From IMG/VR virus record IMGVR_UViG_3300017971_002536, positions 62,001 through 126,000 of that record: a stretch of DNA of 64,000 bases; one strand, 5' to 3'. Below are positions 38,601-45,877 of this stretch, in pieces (positions within the stretch are counted from its first letter, which is position 1; each line of letters begins with the position of its first letter). Source of the stretch: a virus. The notes under the pieces are model-generated. The model ran no database searches. It was not told where the DNA came from and worked only from the letters and a program-made list of their open reading frames with translations. The translations under genes were made by a program, and so were the position numbers.

Positions 38601-39199
38601 CTAACATTTTCTCCACCAACAATAGCAGAACTATCTACACTATCTATTATTGAATGTGCTCTACCAGTAACAATATTAAAGTCAGCATCATTTCTTAAAA
38701 GATGATCATCCCCTACTACTACATTATAATCAGAACTACTAATAGTTGAATTATATGTCATTAATAAAAGATTAGATATATTATTAATTTTATTTGCGTC
38801 GCCACCAACAATACTAAAACTCAAATATCCTGTTACCGTATTATCAACACCTACTACAATAGAACCTTGTTTAACTCCATTTACATTGTGATCTTGACCA
38901 ATTATTGCAGCATTTTGAATACCATCTCCGGTTATAGTATGACCTGTACCTACTATTAACTCTTTTGATACATCAAAACTTCCGGTAATTGATAAACTTC
39001 CGGATATGTTCACTGATCCACTTGTAAGTGAATTTGTTGTAAGTACCGTAACAATTTCATCCACACTACCACTTTTATGTATGTATACCTTTCCATCATA
39101 CGTATTTATGGCTAATTCACCTAACTCTAATGATGAAGTTGTTGGAAGTTTGCCAGGAATGGCGCTGCGGATGTGCCTGATAAGATGTTGTCTTGGCAT
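29681..39199 (-). CDS. Giant tail fibre/adhesin (3172 residues)
   Basis: The largest gene of the window. Domains from N to C: a short attachment region (RHIRSAIPGKLPTTSSLELG, common at the base of environmental phage fibres); two YadA-like beta-roll blocks with repeated I/V-I/V-G-G steps (about DNA 38190-38950 and 37020-38000); a collagen-like GTSG/GPTG stretch (DNA about 36766-36920); a long series of 'VGIGTTxPxxxLHVWxxVSASxFYGDG' units; a third beta-roll block (about 33520-34480); further VGIGT units; a fourth block (about 30180-31090); and a C-terminal domain starting KSFDIGHPTKPGHRLRYGSL, typical of fibre ends in marine T4-like phages. AGGAG site 9 bases before ATG. It likely forms a very long trimeric fibre. 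Confidence 0.85.
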   Translation of the reverse strand: MPRQHLIRHIRSAIPGKLPTTSSLELGELAINTYDGKVYIHKSGSVDEIVTVLTTNSLTSGSVNISGSLSITGSFDVSKELIVGTGHTITGDGIQNAAIIGQDHNVNGVKQGSIVVGVDNTVTGYLSFSIVGGDANKINNISNLLLMTYNSTISSSDYNVVVGDDHLLRNDADFNIVTGRAHSIIDSVDSSAIVGGENVSISGSNLVAVVGSDSSTIGDNAYSSGIYSSNFSSINNGTYGNAIIAGFDNHLDAGAYNVIIGGDYNRIIGGANSSMIMGRYITIDGVNNAIVLGRGFNSSNKLINTHTDSIWLGFRRSTAIDRHGLFIENAGLSSQFTSSVNISGSLNVDGDVSASSFTGDGSGLTNLSIPVGSGSLWTGSFTGYIERVGNVKVTGSFDVSDNSYAQNNFILGNAALLNESISTYLGKNILLFGRDVNYVPQYSPFYSTKNTSSLIMFDAGGDYKGSAPAAGALSASNIVASIVQQYGRGSIDSIGASFVGGDTNNVYRLGDGSFIFGQSNELYSLSSNYNQTVWVGGYGNKLHGAYAVFMLSDSSISSGSGDAAIIGGYNHFMDSEWGSGLFVGDSSQISGGCDYSTIIGGEQGQIGGGSGNNSIISAFQGQIDGGAYGSVIIGGIRNVIAGGIDGVILGGQDNLVTDDYPDTFLIAGKFVEIGSGGNTFVIGSGNSAANRLVNDNNNSIWLAFRPTSAANVYGLFLNNSGQDMVITSSVDVSGSLGLRNIQSNEGLGDFVVWDSGSGQFKRRTSGASGTSGTSGINGTSGTSGITGPTGSAGPTGSAGTSGTSGIDGASNTWTGSDGLNTVFLVDTARYVGVGNTSPKARLHISGGNAHMIIDSASAGDTRLSIHNSYFESGDSRGNMLISYYNNNDISWAHGVDDSDGGKFKFAFLTGGDMEQVGEASLDDNQPFLVFTTGSNIGIGTAEPVAKFHVWTSISSSDAQFEDAITVKGFITASNIITPRITASNIQVDQSMSIDGGLVVNGDATIYGVLFANEIQTTYFSSSILYSSGSTKFGDDASDIHSFTGSIQQSGSRSYFLNEVGIGTTSPVGGAGGLHVWNDVTASAFYGNGDNITGNLATSASIWQKNGNDVFLNDTSDLVGIGVQNPTEALHVLGNAHVSGTIIAKDNSGNGFIKLDASATPTLTFADLGDGGNGANIQSNDYMALSSGGGGSYFSFTVSGTEVMRIPFSRYVGIGTTVPKSQLEIQGIAPFDSLLKVGDAILSVSSSTSNVGIGTDSHAVGTSSLHVWSDVSASRFYGDGANVTGVISSSYASFATSASWAENAYWTMSAANEIHRLGYVGIGTTNPQNDLYVHANINTSAMIGVDCDAGGQDQLRFYRTGSLTWAILNPAETSDGTQLLFHDGTTGRVAFKRGGNVGIGTTDPQAILDVAGSTKLGNAVANTHEITGSLSISDTGLPLIVKRNAGGGIVLVSLGDNTGTISQIVALDDGLGNRAIKLYGRTNNPLVLGANDGEDLYINNSHNIGIGTTAPVDKLHVWGNVTASAFYGDGANLTNLPIPVGSGSYWTGSQAGYIERSSRVQVTGSFDASNNSYTQTNFILGNNGITGSIDSNLNKNMLLFGRDRNYIPQFSPFYATQITSSLVMFDAGGDYKNSAPAAGDISASNINSSIIQLYGASEVKNIGNSFIAGLAHTIDSTTDSFIVGLYNKAVSPASDNGGLFVAGQYNEIYQSDVVFALGDTIIMSGSADSVAIGINHTINDTNYAGIYAGDANTISGSSDYSVILGGEQNQIGDGTQNNAIIGAYAGQMDGGAYSNVIIGGIRNAMAGGIDGVILGGQDNFVTDAYPDTFLIAGKFVEIGSGGNTFVIGSGTSTSNRLTNNNNNSIWLGFQDAQADRHGLFIESAGLISQFTSSVNISGSLIVDGPVSASIVSASTYFGDGSNLTGIDTPIGSGSYWTGSDGYIKRVSDVHISGTLKIQDSTHLTTADNEFVIEQTGDTLGTTRIRLQSRTGITGMMIENPDLNLVDFEFSASEGETGVIRWEGRDAEHWAANASYSIQLGLFPFSTAANRWVEFGETVNYFKNKVGIGDTTPSYELDVTGDIRATQTIFADQSYFGGQDSYGAYFTQNTSETTAVLIRAGATTAALLVVEDSDLIDRFRVQESGISTFSGSVGINTTSPQESLHVWENVSASAFYGDGANVTGVVSSSHALYADNADSASVAISSSTSLFAVTASYAENAGTSTDPNVALSASIWQESASVVWLNSGSNSVGIGVSGSSVDAKLHVYSQDTGSRAFLVEGQNGALFQVLDELSGSLFAVSDISGLPILEVFDDDRVVAGKFNTNALVVTGSNVGIGTAQPAVGTASLHVWSDVSASRFYGDGSQLSGLSQGYWTASGGDIHRFSNVGINTATPSTTLDITAAGANGLVLSPDTNDNTDSARFFLESSVHTYNIMNDNGIFGIRSGATTGAGSGTARLLLNSSGDLTLNASPQQMTIKFVENADDDYWMFSGSGDTTTRGFIFDATKAGTQYMKLRSYGVTSDAYFRIGDPTDTEFMAIGYNGTYGYMEATQSADLILQPGRWGSGLTGNVGIGMTNPTQKLEVSGSVRASRFIMTNVAAGSPGASLRYIGNGFTTNDFWYNVPNGGEHRFAENDVVAALISYDNSWFTGQVSASSFIGDGSGLTNISPGEGGLWTGSFADGHIERVSDVTITGSLDVNNSVLIAGKYQSNVTGLEESLVIIGRRNPSTDIPLTVQDITGSIVVLNPFTAAKTASRIWGSIVCDFADNTTGIVDDVFGSLIVGSNHYVSDFSNGLIAGFDNNITSNNSEVFAFGDTLLINNSAYTFANALGATISGSYLAVMLGVESGILNDSNYSVIIGGDAQELSGSSDYSIILGGEQNRFGDGAFNCAVLGAYGANMIGDPYAVTIIGGIRNTIQGGIDGVVLGGQDNLVTNAYPDTFLIAGKFIEIGSSENTFVIGAGTSTANRLTNNNDNSIWLGFQDAQADRHGLFIENAGLSSQFTSSVNISGSLNVTGDVSASTYYGNGSNLTNVTADNAYWTASDGYISRFGDVHVSGTFFAEAKSFDIGHPTKPGHRLRYGSLEGPEYGIYYRGKTRGNIIELPNYWYNLVDEDSITVTLTPIGRPQNLYVVSATSRRIEIKNKSWFDRRKPEYYYVVYGERKDIKKLNVEYKR
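36766..36920 (-). repeat. Collagen-like GTSG/GPTG coding repeat
   Basis: The minus strand encodes a run of Gly-x-y triplets (GTSGTSG, GITGPTGSAGPTGSAG, GTSGTSG) within the giant fibre. A similar shorter run lies in the 1387-residue fibre near 40870-40985. Collagen-like triplets trimerise phage fibres. Confidence 0.8.
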
Positions 39200-39216
39200 C
39201 TGCCTTTCTCCTAAAT

Positions 39217-39253
39217 GCTATATAGCTGTTTTCGTTGTTGTGGTATATACCAC
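39217..39253 (-). other. Two palindromes in the leader of the giant fibre gene
   Basis: GCTATATAGC (39217-39226) and GTGGTATATACCAC (39240-39253) are both perfect inverted repeats. They lie between the late promoter -10 at 39260-39269 and the ribosome site of the giant fibre gene. They could be operator sites or short RNA hairpins at the 5' end of the mRNA. Confidence 0.45.
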
Positions 39254-39259
39254 GTCGAA

Positions 39260-39269
39260 TATAAATATA
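39260..39269 (-). promoter_or_regulatory. Late-type promoter of giant fibre operon
   Basis: TATATTTATA on the minus strand, preceded by CATTTCTTA and, further up, GAACGTTC. It lies 61 bases upstream of the fibre ATG and just after the stop of the 1387-residue fibre gene. Confidence 0.6.
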
Positions 39270-39284
39270 TAAGAAATGAAAAAG

Positions 39285-42200
39285 TTAGAACGTTCCACCA
39301 TCTACGGAGAGATACCCAAATGAACCCGTTACAGTAACATCGAAACTACCGGTCACCTTTACATTACTATTACGAGAAATACTTCCATCACCTTCAATAG
39401 TCCAAACAGCAGAACCAGTCTCAATGTTTGTAAGTTTTTGAGCAACAGAAGCACTAAAATCACTAACATCTATATTTTCAACTAAACCTTCATAATTACT
39501 TGCGGATATTTCATTCCAAACGTGTAAGTCGGCTCCAGGTGTAGTTGTACCAATACCTACTCGATCATAATTTATTGTAGTAAAAGTTTTTTGAGAACTA
39601 AATGCGGCATATTCAAAATCATTACCATCGTTACCATATGTAAAAAGAAATCCACTACCAGAATTAAATTCCTCAACTAAAACTTGACCAATGTTATCGC
39701 CACTATCTATGGCTCTAAAATATGATTCACTTGTTACAACATTGAGATTAGTATCAACTATGTTGTATGCTACATCAGTTACTCCAGTCCCATCATTCCA
39801 ATAACTAAAACCGGTAAGGATGTCGCCATTTTCTAATTGTACTACGTCACCATAATCCCAATACCATTCATCATCATCCGTTACTTTTCCAGTTCTTTTT
39901 TGAATTAATATACTTCCAGTTGGATCAATGATAGCGGCGTACCATTCGTCCCGTGTATCATATTCTAATGCGTATGATAATACTACATTTCCATTTGTTA
40001 AGCTTGTCGCCGTTAAGTTGTATAAATACCAACCCTCAGGATCCACACGAGAATCAACGGCTGTTCTTTCTTTTACTACACTTCCTGTTGGATCAATTAT
40101 TTTATAATAATACTCAGGACTATTGTAATAAATAAGTATAACATTACCATTATTAAATGTAACAGGATAATGTTTAGTGGTTGAATTATATGTATCTATT
40201 ATGGATTTTGTTACATAGCATTCACTTGGAGTTGAACCACTTGTATTGATAATAGCATACTCAGTTCGGGCACCCAATCCACCTTCAGTGTTTTGATATA
40301 AAAGTAAAATATTACCATCATTTAATAATGTGCTTCCGAGCGCGTTTGAACGGGAAGGCGACCATTGAACTGTCTTTAAAATCGTTCCATTTGAATCTAT
40401 TTGTACATATTTTGAATCTCGTAATGCTCCACCACCAGAATATTGATTCCAATAAAATATATGCGCTTTACTTCCGGATACAATTATATCTTGATAATCT
40501 GCTTGAGCACTTGCAGTAAAAGTTAATATCGAAGATGATAAACTTCCAGTAGCATCAAATATACAATATTGTCCACTCGCATTATTATGTTCCCATGAAT
40601 GTATTATTTTCCCATCAGAAAATTTTCCAATAGCATGATGTGAATAAAATGTCGATGTTTGTACAAGTGATTGTGTCGTTATATTATTAACATAACTCGT
40701 ATCAAATGGAGTGAATAACATTCTATCAGTATCACCGTAAAACTCACTTACATCTACTCCATCTACGGTGTCACCGTCTCTAAACTTGAGATTACCACTT
40801 ATTTGTACTTCACTATAACGAGAAATGGACATACTGTCATATGAACCAGTCCAAAATGAATCTCCAAGACTTGCACTTGCACTCGTTCCACTTGTACCAC
40901 TCGTACCATCATTTCCAGGTAATCCATCCGTACCACTCGTACCAGATGTTCCATCAGACCCACCACTTCTACGTTTGAACTCACCACTACCAGAATCCCA
41001 AACTAAGAAATCACTTAATCCTTGATCTATACTCGCAGAAGCAAAAAACGCGGACGCTGTTACGTCTCCAACCGCATGAATTCCAAAACTCGCTGAAATT
41101 GAACCAGTTATATTTAATCCATAAAGTTGACCAATTCCATCTGAATTATTTATCCACCATTTTTTACCAGTTCCTAAATTTCTACCACCAATTTGACGAC
41201 CTGTTAAATATGTTGCTTCAGTTTCGCTTGTAAGAATATCTAAATAAGTTATCGCGATTCCACTTGCAGATTTTAAATGAGTACCTGCAACCGCTTGATT
41301 AAAATTAATAATTATATCTTCTCTTTGTGTCGGAATGGTAAATCCCAATGGATCAGATTGAGATATTGCAAGTATATCAATTAAAGCTCCACTCACAATT
41401 AAACTTCCTGATATATTTACTTGACCAAAACGTTCAATATGACCATCACCAAATGAACCAGTCCAAAGTCCACCAATACCTGGCGCAACAGTTTGAGCAA
41501 ATGATGCTGTTATAGAAGTCAATGCATGACTTGATGTAATAGATGTGTCCGCAAACGATGAACTTATTGTCCATTCAGCAAATGAAGATGATAATGTATT
41601 GTCAGCAAATGATGAACTTATTGACCACTCAGCATGTGATGCTGTCGGTGTACTTTCCGCAAACGATGAACTAATTGACCAATTAGCATGTGATGCGGTT
41701 GGTGTACTTTCGGCGAACGATGAACTTATTGACCATAATGTTGAACTCGCAGATACAGCTTGACTTGAACTTTCAACCCAACTTGCAGTTCCATATAATC
41801 TATTATCAGATCCACTGAGATATAAACTACCACTTATCTTTACATTACTATCTCTACTTATCGTTCCATCGTCATTGAGTGTCCATAATGTAGATCCTGT
41901 TTGTAAATTATTTATTTGTGTCGCCACACTTGACGAAAATTCAGAAATATCCACTCCATCAACTGTATCTAAATCTCGTAAAACAATATTTCCCGATACA
42001 ATTAATCCTTGAAATGTACCTATTCCTGTATAATTAGAAATATTAAATTTTGTTGTTGTTACTGACAAACCATAATCATAAAGTGTTCCAACAATACCTG
42101 AATCATCTATCACAATTTGATATTCGGTATCAATAAATTCATCTCTGTAATCTTTATAAATTGTTCCACGCGGATAAATCGTAGTTGAATATGTGTTAAC

Positions 42201-43448
42201 TCCACTTGATGATTGAGCCAAAATATAATCGTTAAATATTATTGGAACATTTATCTGCGAGAATCCATTACCTTCAGCAACATAAAATGATCCAGAAACA
42301 ATTACATCACCTACTCTTTCAATATGACCATCAGCAAATGAACCAGTCCACAATCCACCTTCACCGGCATTTAAAGCATAAGATGCTGTTATGGCCGTTG
42401 ACGCTTGACTTGATGATATAGCGGTATCAGCAAATGATGAACTAATTGACCAATCACTATATGAAGATGATAAAGAATTTTCAGCAAATGAAGCACTTAT
42501 AGAACGATCACTATATGATGAACTTTCAGCCCAACTTGCAGTTCCATACATCCTATTATCAGATCCACTTATATAAAAACTACCACTAACTTTTACGTCA
42601 CCAAATCTCTCAATATGACCGTCAATACTTGATGTCCAATATGTATTAAGAGCATAAGATGCGGTAGTAGCATATGATGAACTTATAGCCCAATCAGCAT
42701 GACTTGCAGAACTTATCGTTCCAAGAACAACACTTGCTGTTTGAGAATAACTTGAACTTTCAGCCCAACTCGCAGTACCATATACTCTATTATCCGATCC
42801 ACTAATATATAAACTTCCACTAATTTTTACGTCACCATAATGAGATATTGAACCATCCGCACTCGATGTCCATTGTGAAATTGTTCCACTAATAGAACTA
42901 CTTGGAATGGCTCCAGGATCAGCAAGAGTTAATCCCGTATATTTATATACCGTTACACTATATGGAGTTGGATAAGAACCACTCGCAGCATCAGCAACGT
43001 GAAGAACACCCGTCTTGTAATCAAATATCCAACTTATCGCATCAGTTTTGAAAATTTGACTTCCTGAAGCATCATAAAGTTTTACTTCATACGATGAACC
43101 ATATTTATCACTTATAAAGTCGCCAATGAAATAACTCTGGGATGCTTCGTTGACCAACCAACCACTATTTATTGAGTCAGTTCCTGGTGTAAATCCACTA
43201 CCAGAAATAAAATAAAAGGCTTGATCGTTGAATGTTGGATCGGCAGTTAACGTGAATTGTTCGTAATATTCAGCATATCCGGATGTGATAGCAGACGCGG
43301 AATCCGTAGGAATAGTATTCATCCACACTTCGCGCATATGTGTGTTGATCGTATCTTTCCCTATCTCTTGAAAGAAATTCCTGTCAGGAGTCGTAAATCT
43401 TTTATTAATTAAAGTCTTAAATGACTTGTCAGTTTTATTTAAAGCCAC
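39285..43448 (-). CDS. Tail fibre protein with SSFA repeats and collagen-like stretch
   Basis: A 1387-residue protein starting at GTG (43448) after GGAGATAAGTAA. The N-terminus (KSFKTLINKRFTTPDRNFFQ, MREVWMNTIPTD) looks like a virion attachment part. The shaft has many 'SISSSFAESTPTASHAxW' type repeats, alternating with 'GHIERFGDVKVSGSFYISGS' units. A collagen-like run DGTSGTSGTDGLPGNDG lies near residue 830. The next about 400 residues resemble beta-propeller blades (YQDIIVSGSKAHIFYWNQYS, SNALGSTLLNDGNILLLYQ). The C-terminus returns to a VGIGTTTPGADLHVW unit. Likely a side or long fibre sharing its shaft type with the giant fibre next to it. Confidence 0.8.
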   Translation of the reverse strand: MALNKTDKSFKTLINKRFTTPDRNFFQEIGKDTINTHMREVWMNTIPTDSASAITSGYAEYYEQFTLTADPTFNDQAFYFISGSGFTPGTDSINSGWLVNEASQSYFIGDFISDKYGSSYEVKLYDASGSQIFKTDAISWIFDYKTGVLHVADAASGSYPTPYSVTVYKYTGLTLADPGAIPSSSISGTISQWTSSADGSISHYGDVKISGSLYISGSDNRVYGTASWAESSSYSQTASVVLGTISSASHADWAISSSYATTASYALNTYWTSSIDGHIERFGDVKVSGSFYISGSDNRMYGTASWAESSSYSDRSISASFAENSLSSSYSDWSISSSFADTAISSSQASTAITASYALNAGEGGLWTGSFADGHIERVGDVIVSGSFYVAEGNGFSQINVPIIFNDYILAQSSSGVNTYSTTIYPRGTIYKDYRDEFIDTEYQIVIDDSGIVGTLYDYGLSVTTTKFNISNYTGIGTFQGLIVSGNIVLRDLDTVDGVDISEFSSSVATQINNLQTGSTLWTLNDDGTISRDSNVKISGSLYLSGSDNRLYGTASWVESSSQAVSASSTLWSISSSFAESTPTASHANWSISSSFAESTPTASHAEWSISSSFADNTLSSSFAEWTISSSFADTSITSSHALTSITASFAQTVAPGIGGLWTGSFGDGHIERFGQVNISGSLIVSGALIDILAISQSDPLGFTIPTQREDIIINFNQAVAGTHLKSASGIAITYLDILTSETEATYLTGRQIGGRNLGTGKKWWINNSDGIGQLYGLNITGSISASFGIHAVGDVTASAFFASASIDQGLSDFLVWDSGSGEFKRRSGGSDGTSGTSGTDGLPGNDGTSGTSGTSASASLGDSFWTGSYDSMSISRYSEVQISGNLKFRDGDTVDGVDVSEFYGDTDRMLFTPFDTSYVNNITTQSLVQTSTFYSHHAIGKFSDGKIIHSWEHNNASGQYCIFDATGSLSSSILTFTASAQADYQDIIVSGSKAHIFYWNQYSGGGALRDSKYVQIDSNGTILKTVQWSPSRSNALGSTLLNDGNILLLYQNTEGGLGARTEYAIINTSGSTPSECYVTKSIIDTYNSTTKHYPVTFNNGNVILIYYNSPEYYYKIIDPTGSVVKERTAVDSRVDPEGWYLYNLTATSLTNGNVVLSYALEYDTRDEWYAAIIDPTGSILIQKRTGKVTDDDEWYWDYGDVVQLENGDILTGFSYWNDGTGVTDVAYNIVDTNLNVVTSESYFRAIDSGDNIGQVLVEEFNSGSGFLFTYGNDGNDFEYAAFSSQKTFTTINYDRVGIGTTTPGADLHVWNEISASNYEGLVENIDVSDFSASVAQKLTNIETGSAVWTIEGDGSISRNSNVKVTGSFDVTVTGSFGYLSVDGGTF
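41545..41763 (-). repeat. Tandem repeats of about 51-66 bases in fibre gene
   Basis: Near-identical copies encode 'SISSSFAxS/N...SHAxW' within the 1387-residue fibre. Consecutive copies differ by few bases. Similar but more diverged copies recur at about 42380-42790. Confidence 0.8.
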
Positions 43449-43461
43449 TTACTTATCTCCA

Positions 43462-45171
43462 TTATCCATTATCAAATGTCACGGTTAATTGTGTCAAATA
43501 ATCCGTATTCGATGTATCATTAAATCTTACCATTAAAACTAATGGATTACTATTCGTTGTTTGTTTACCACTTGGCAATCCCCACGTTATAGTATCTCCA
43601 CTTACCGCACCATTCCTTATTCCATATATACTACCACTGTCGTCGCCAACCTCGCGTCCTAAATCATAAATACTCGACCCACTTTCGTTGGCGAGAACGA
43701 AAGCCATTTGTAAATCATCACTGCCAGACCAAACACCTACTATGTCACTCAATCCACTAAAACCATTCCTCGCAATTACTATCGTTCCATTCTCGTTAGC
43801 ATTTGTCGGTGTAAATGGACGATAATAAAACTGCTCCCCATCAGTAAATAAAACTCCACCATAACTACCCCACTTACCACTTATCAAACGACCATTATTT
43901 ACTTCCAAACGACCATCTATAAGCGTTTGTTGATTGTTCCATGAACCGGAATCAATAGCAAACCAACGTTTATCTTCATCGTCAAAATATTCCAGTAACA
44001 CAGTACTTCTCGTCAAATATGTATTTATTGGACGATAACCAATATTTACATTAGCACTCGTTACATCACTTTTACCATCTTTTCTCAATCTCACATTAAA
44101 TGTTCCTAAATCATTATATGAAGTCTTTACATCATTACTCAATGTTATTGATTGTGTTACCGTCAAATCCCATGAATGTGTAGGAACAGTCAATGATGAA
44201 GTTGACACCGTCGTATTTGAGAAATACGAACTTTGTATTCTCGATTCATCACCATTACTATAAATAGGATTGTACAAATCTTGACCTACATAATTTACAT
44301 CAAATTGTGTTGTCCTACCATAATAATGCATTCCACTCATATATTTCCACGCAGGAGTCAACGAAGATGTATATGGATTTGTGGCAAATGACTGATTTGG
44401 AAAATGATCAGCATTCGTTCCTACAAAATACATCGTTGTTACATCACTCTCTCCTGCACTATTGTCCGCTAACATCTTATATCTATATGATCCCGTACTA
44501 ACAAATGTTCCTGTTATCTCAGCATTTACTTTCAACCAAATGTTACTATATGTCGATATATCTGTTATATTTATTCCACCTGTCGCCCCAACTCCACTCG
44601 ATAAGGCTCTCTCACCAAATGAAATGAAGTTTTGTTGACTTCCACTTGATACTGAAGCAGACACTCCACCAACTATACTGGCGAAACTGGCAGAAGTTCC
44701 ACCAGTAAATGTATCACTTTGATCAGGTGATACTAATACAATAGCATTAGCAGAATCATCGTTTGATAATGTTGTTAAATTATCACCTGGTGACGCAAAT
44801 GAATACCACGATCCACTTGTTAACCCAGCAGAAAGATAACCACTAAATAAACTTGGCGAACTTAAAGTTAAATCTTGTCCCGTTAACGCTTCGGGACTAC
44901 TTGGAGCTATTTGTAATAATAATTCATTTACATCGTCAAACGCATTTGGTATTCTCGTATCAGGTGTCCAATAACTAAAATATCCATCCGTATAAGTTCC
45001 GTCATCTGGATTTCCTATTGTACCACTACCTTGTATCGCAACCACATTCAACGCATCGGCTATCGACATCGAAGGATTTAGGGCGCCAATGTTATACCCG
45101 CCTGCGGTCGGTATACCTGCTTGTAAATCACTTCCACTTACTCTTAATTGTTTTGGATATATTAGTGCCAT
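43462..45171 (-). CDS. Unknown virion structural protein, fibre-associated
   Basis: A 569-residue Ser/Thr/Gly/Asn-rich protein with many short strands and no membrane segment. The N-terminal part (YPKQLRVSGSDLQAGIPTAG, SYWTPDTRIPNAFDDVNELL) resembles base-of-fibre or appendage proteins. A QSITLSNDVKTSYNDLG segment and EYFDDEDKRWFAIDSGSWNN suggest beta-sandwich domains. It directly precedes the 1387-residue fibre. No named family recognised. The ribosome site is weak (GAGAAATA), but the ATG overlaps the upstream stop as TAATG, so it is probably coupled. Confidence 0.65.
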   Translation of the reverse strand: MALIYPKQLRVSGSDLQAGIPTAGGYNIGALNPSMSIADALNVVAIQGSGTIGNPDDGTYTDGYFSYWTPDTRIPNAFDDVNELLLQIAPSSPEALTGQDLTLSSPSLFSGYLSAGLTSGSWYSFASPGDNLTTLSNDDSANAIVLVSPDQSDTFTGGTSASFASIVGGVSASVSSGSQQNFISFGERALSSGVGATGGINITDISTYSNIWLKVNAEITGTFVSTGSYRYKMLADNSAGESDVTTMYFVGTNADHFPNQSFATNPYTSSLTPAWKYMSGMHYYGRTTQFDVNYVGQDLYNPIYSNGDESRIQSSYFSNTTVSTSSLTVPTHSWDLTVTQSITLSNDVKTSYNDLGTFNVRLRKDGKSDVTSANVNIGYRPINTYLTRSTVLLEYFDDEDKRWFAIDSGSWNNQQTLIDGRLEVNNGRLISGKWGSYGGVLFTDGEQFYYRPFTPTNANENGTIVIARNGFSGLSDIVGVWSGSDDLQMAFVLANESGSSIYDLGREVGDDSGSIYGIRNGAVSGDTITWGLPSGKQTTNSNPLVLMVRFNDTSNTDYLTQLTVTFDNG

Positions 45172-45518
45172 TATTTCTCAAATACCCTTTTCTTGTTGTG
45201 TACCCATTTATCCATTTGATAAATAAATCCACCATTTTCTTTTTCAATTATTTCTAATCCATAAATAGGCTCTTTTCCTGGCGTCCCAGCAAAAAATAGT
45301 CCATTATTATCTCTATCTAAATCACTTTCACCAGGTTTTAACAAGTCTGATAGCTTAGTCCAACCAATGAGATTTATTTTATTCATTGATTCAAGTCGCC
45401 ATTGTTCCCACTTTTTATCAATAATATTATTCGGGGCATGCGACCACGCTAATTCGCCCATCGCCATGTCGGTTTCCGCATTGGATACTTCCTTTAATAA
45501 TTTCTTTAAACTAATCAT
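45171..45518 (-). CDS. Small protein with class B leader-like N-terminus
   Basis: A 115-residue protein. It begins MISLKKLLKEVSNAE, similar to the short basic amphipathic leaders (class B) seen in the head region. The remainder contains WEQWRLESMNKINLIGWTKL, an NNGLFFAGTPG motif and a terminal strand pair (PIYGLEIIEKENGGFIYQMD). The start overlaps the stop of the next small gene. Function unknown; it could be an internal protein or a neck accessory. Confidence 0.6.
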   Translation of the reverse strand: MISLKKLLKEVSNAETDMAMGELAWSHAPNNIIDKKWEQWRLESMNKINLIGWTKLSDLLKPGESDLDRDNNGLFFAGTPGKEPIYGLEIIEKENGGFIYQMDKWVHNKKRVFEK

Positions 45519-45877
45519 TAATATTCTATCTTTTTCATTACAAATTTATATTTTGGATTTTTTCTTTCTACTTTCTTTACATATTTCTCAGGTACATCAA
45601 CATTAGATAACCCTAACATAAATGTATCTGTATCTTGATACCGTTCCCAAGCAATATATCCCTTTCTACTATCTAATGGAATATCTAACCATTGAGATAA
45701 ATGTAAATGTAATGTTTTCCACGCATCGTCAACAACATATAAATCTCCGTTAGGCATACTCATTCCTCTCAACCCAGGTTCCATTCTTCTAATAGATTTA
45801 GGGTTTTTATATACGTCAAATTCATCGAAAATTTGACCAATTAAATCTTCTTTTATTAATTTTTTTAACTTAATCAT
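45518..45877 (-). CDS. Small protein with class B leader-like N-terminus
   Basis: A 119-residue protein beginning MIKLKKLIKEDLIGQIFDEF. It shares the 'LKKLIKE' start with the neighbour at 45171-45518 and with the class B leaders. The rest includes NGDLYVVDDAWKTLHLHLSQ, WLDIPLDSRKGYIAWERY and a basic end KNPKYKFVMKKIEY. No family recognised. It starts 4 bases inside the end of the larger gp15-like gene. Confidence 0.6.
   Translation of the reverse strand: MIKLKKLIKEDLIGQIFDEFDVYKNPKSIRRMEPGLRGMSMPNGDLYVVDDAWKTLHLHLSQWLDIPLDSRKGYIAWERYQDTDTFMLGLSNVDVPEKYVKKVERKNPKYKFVMKKIEY

Noticed and set aside
29681-39199. Frameshifted or fused genes in the 9.5-kb frame
   Set aside because: The frame is continuous, the repeats run evenly through it, and both a plausible N-terminal attachment part and a C-terminal fibre end are present.
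41545-41763. Regular direct repeats that could suggest a CRISPR array
   Set aside because: The repeats are in frame within a fibre gene, have no unique spacers and encode a repeated peptide.
15008-45171. Diversity-generating retroelement for fibre variation
   Set aside because: No reverse transcriptase or template repeat is visible in the window, and the fibre repeats do not show an adenine-variable pattern.
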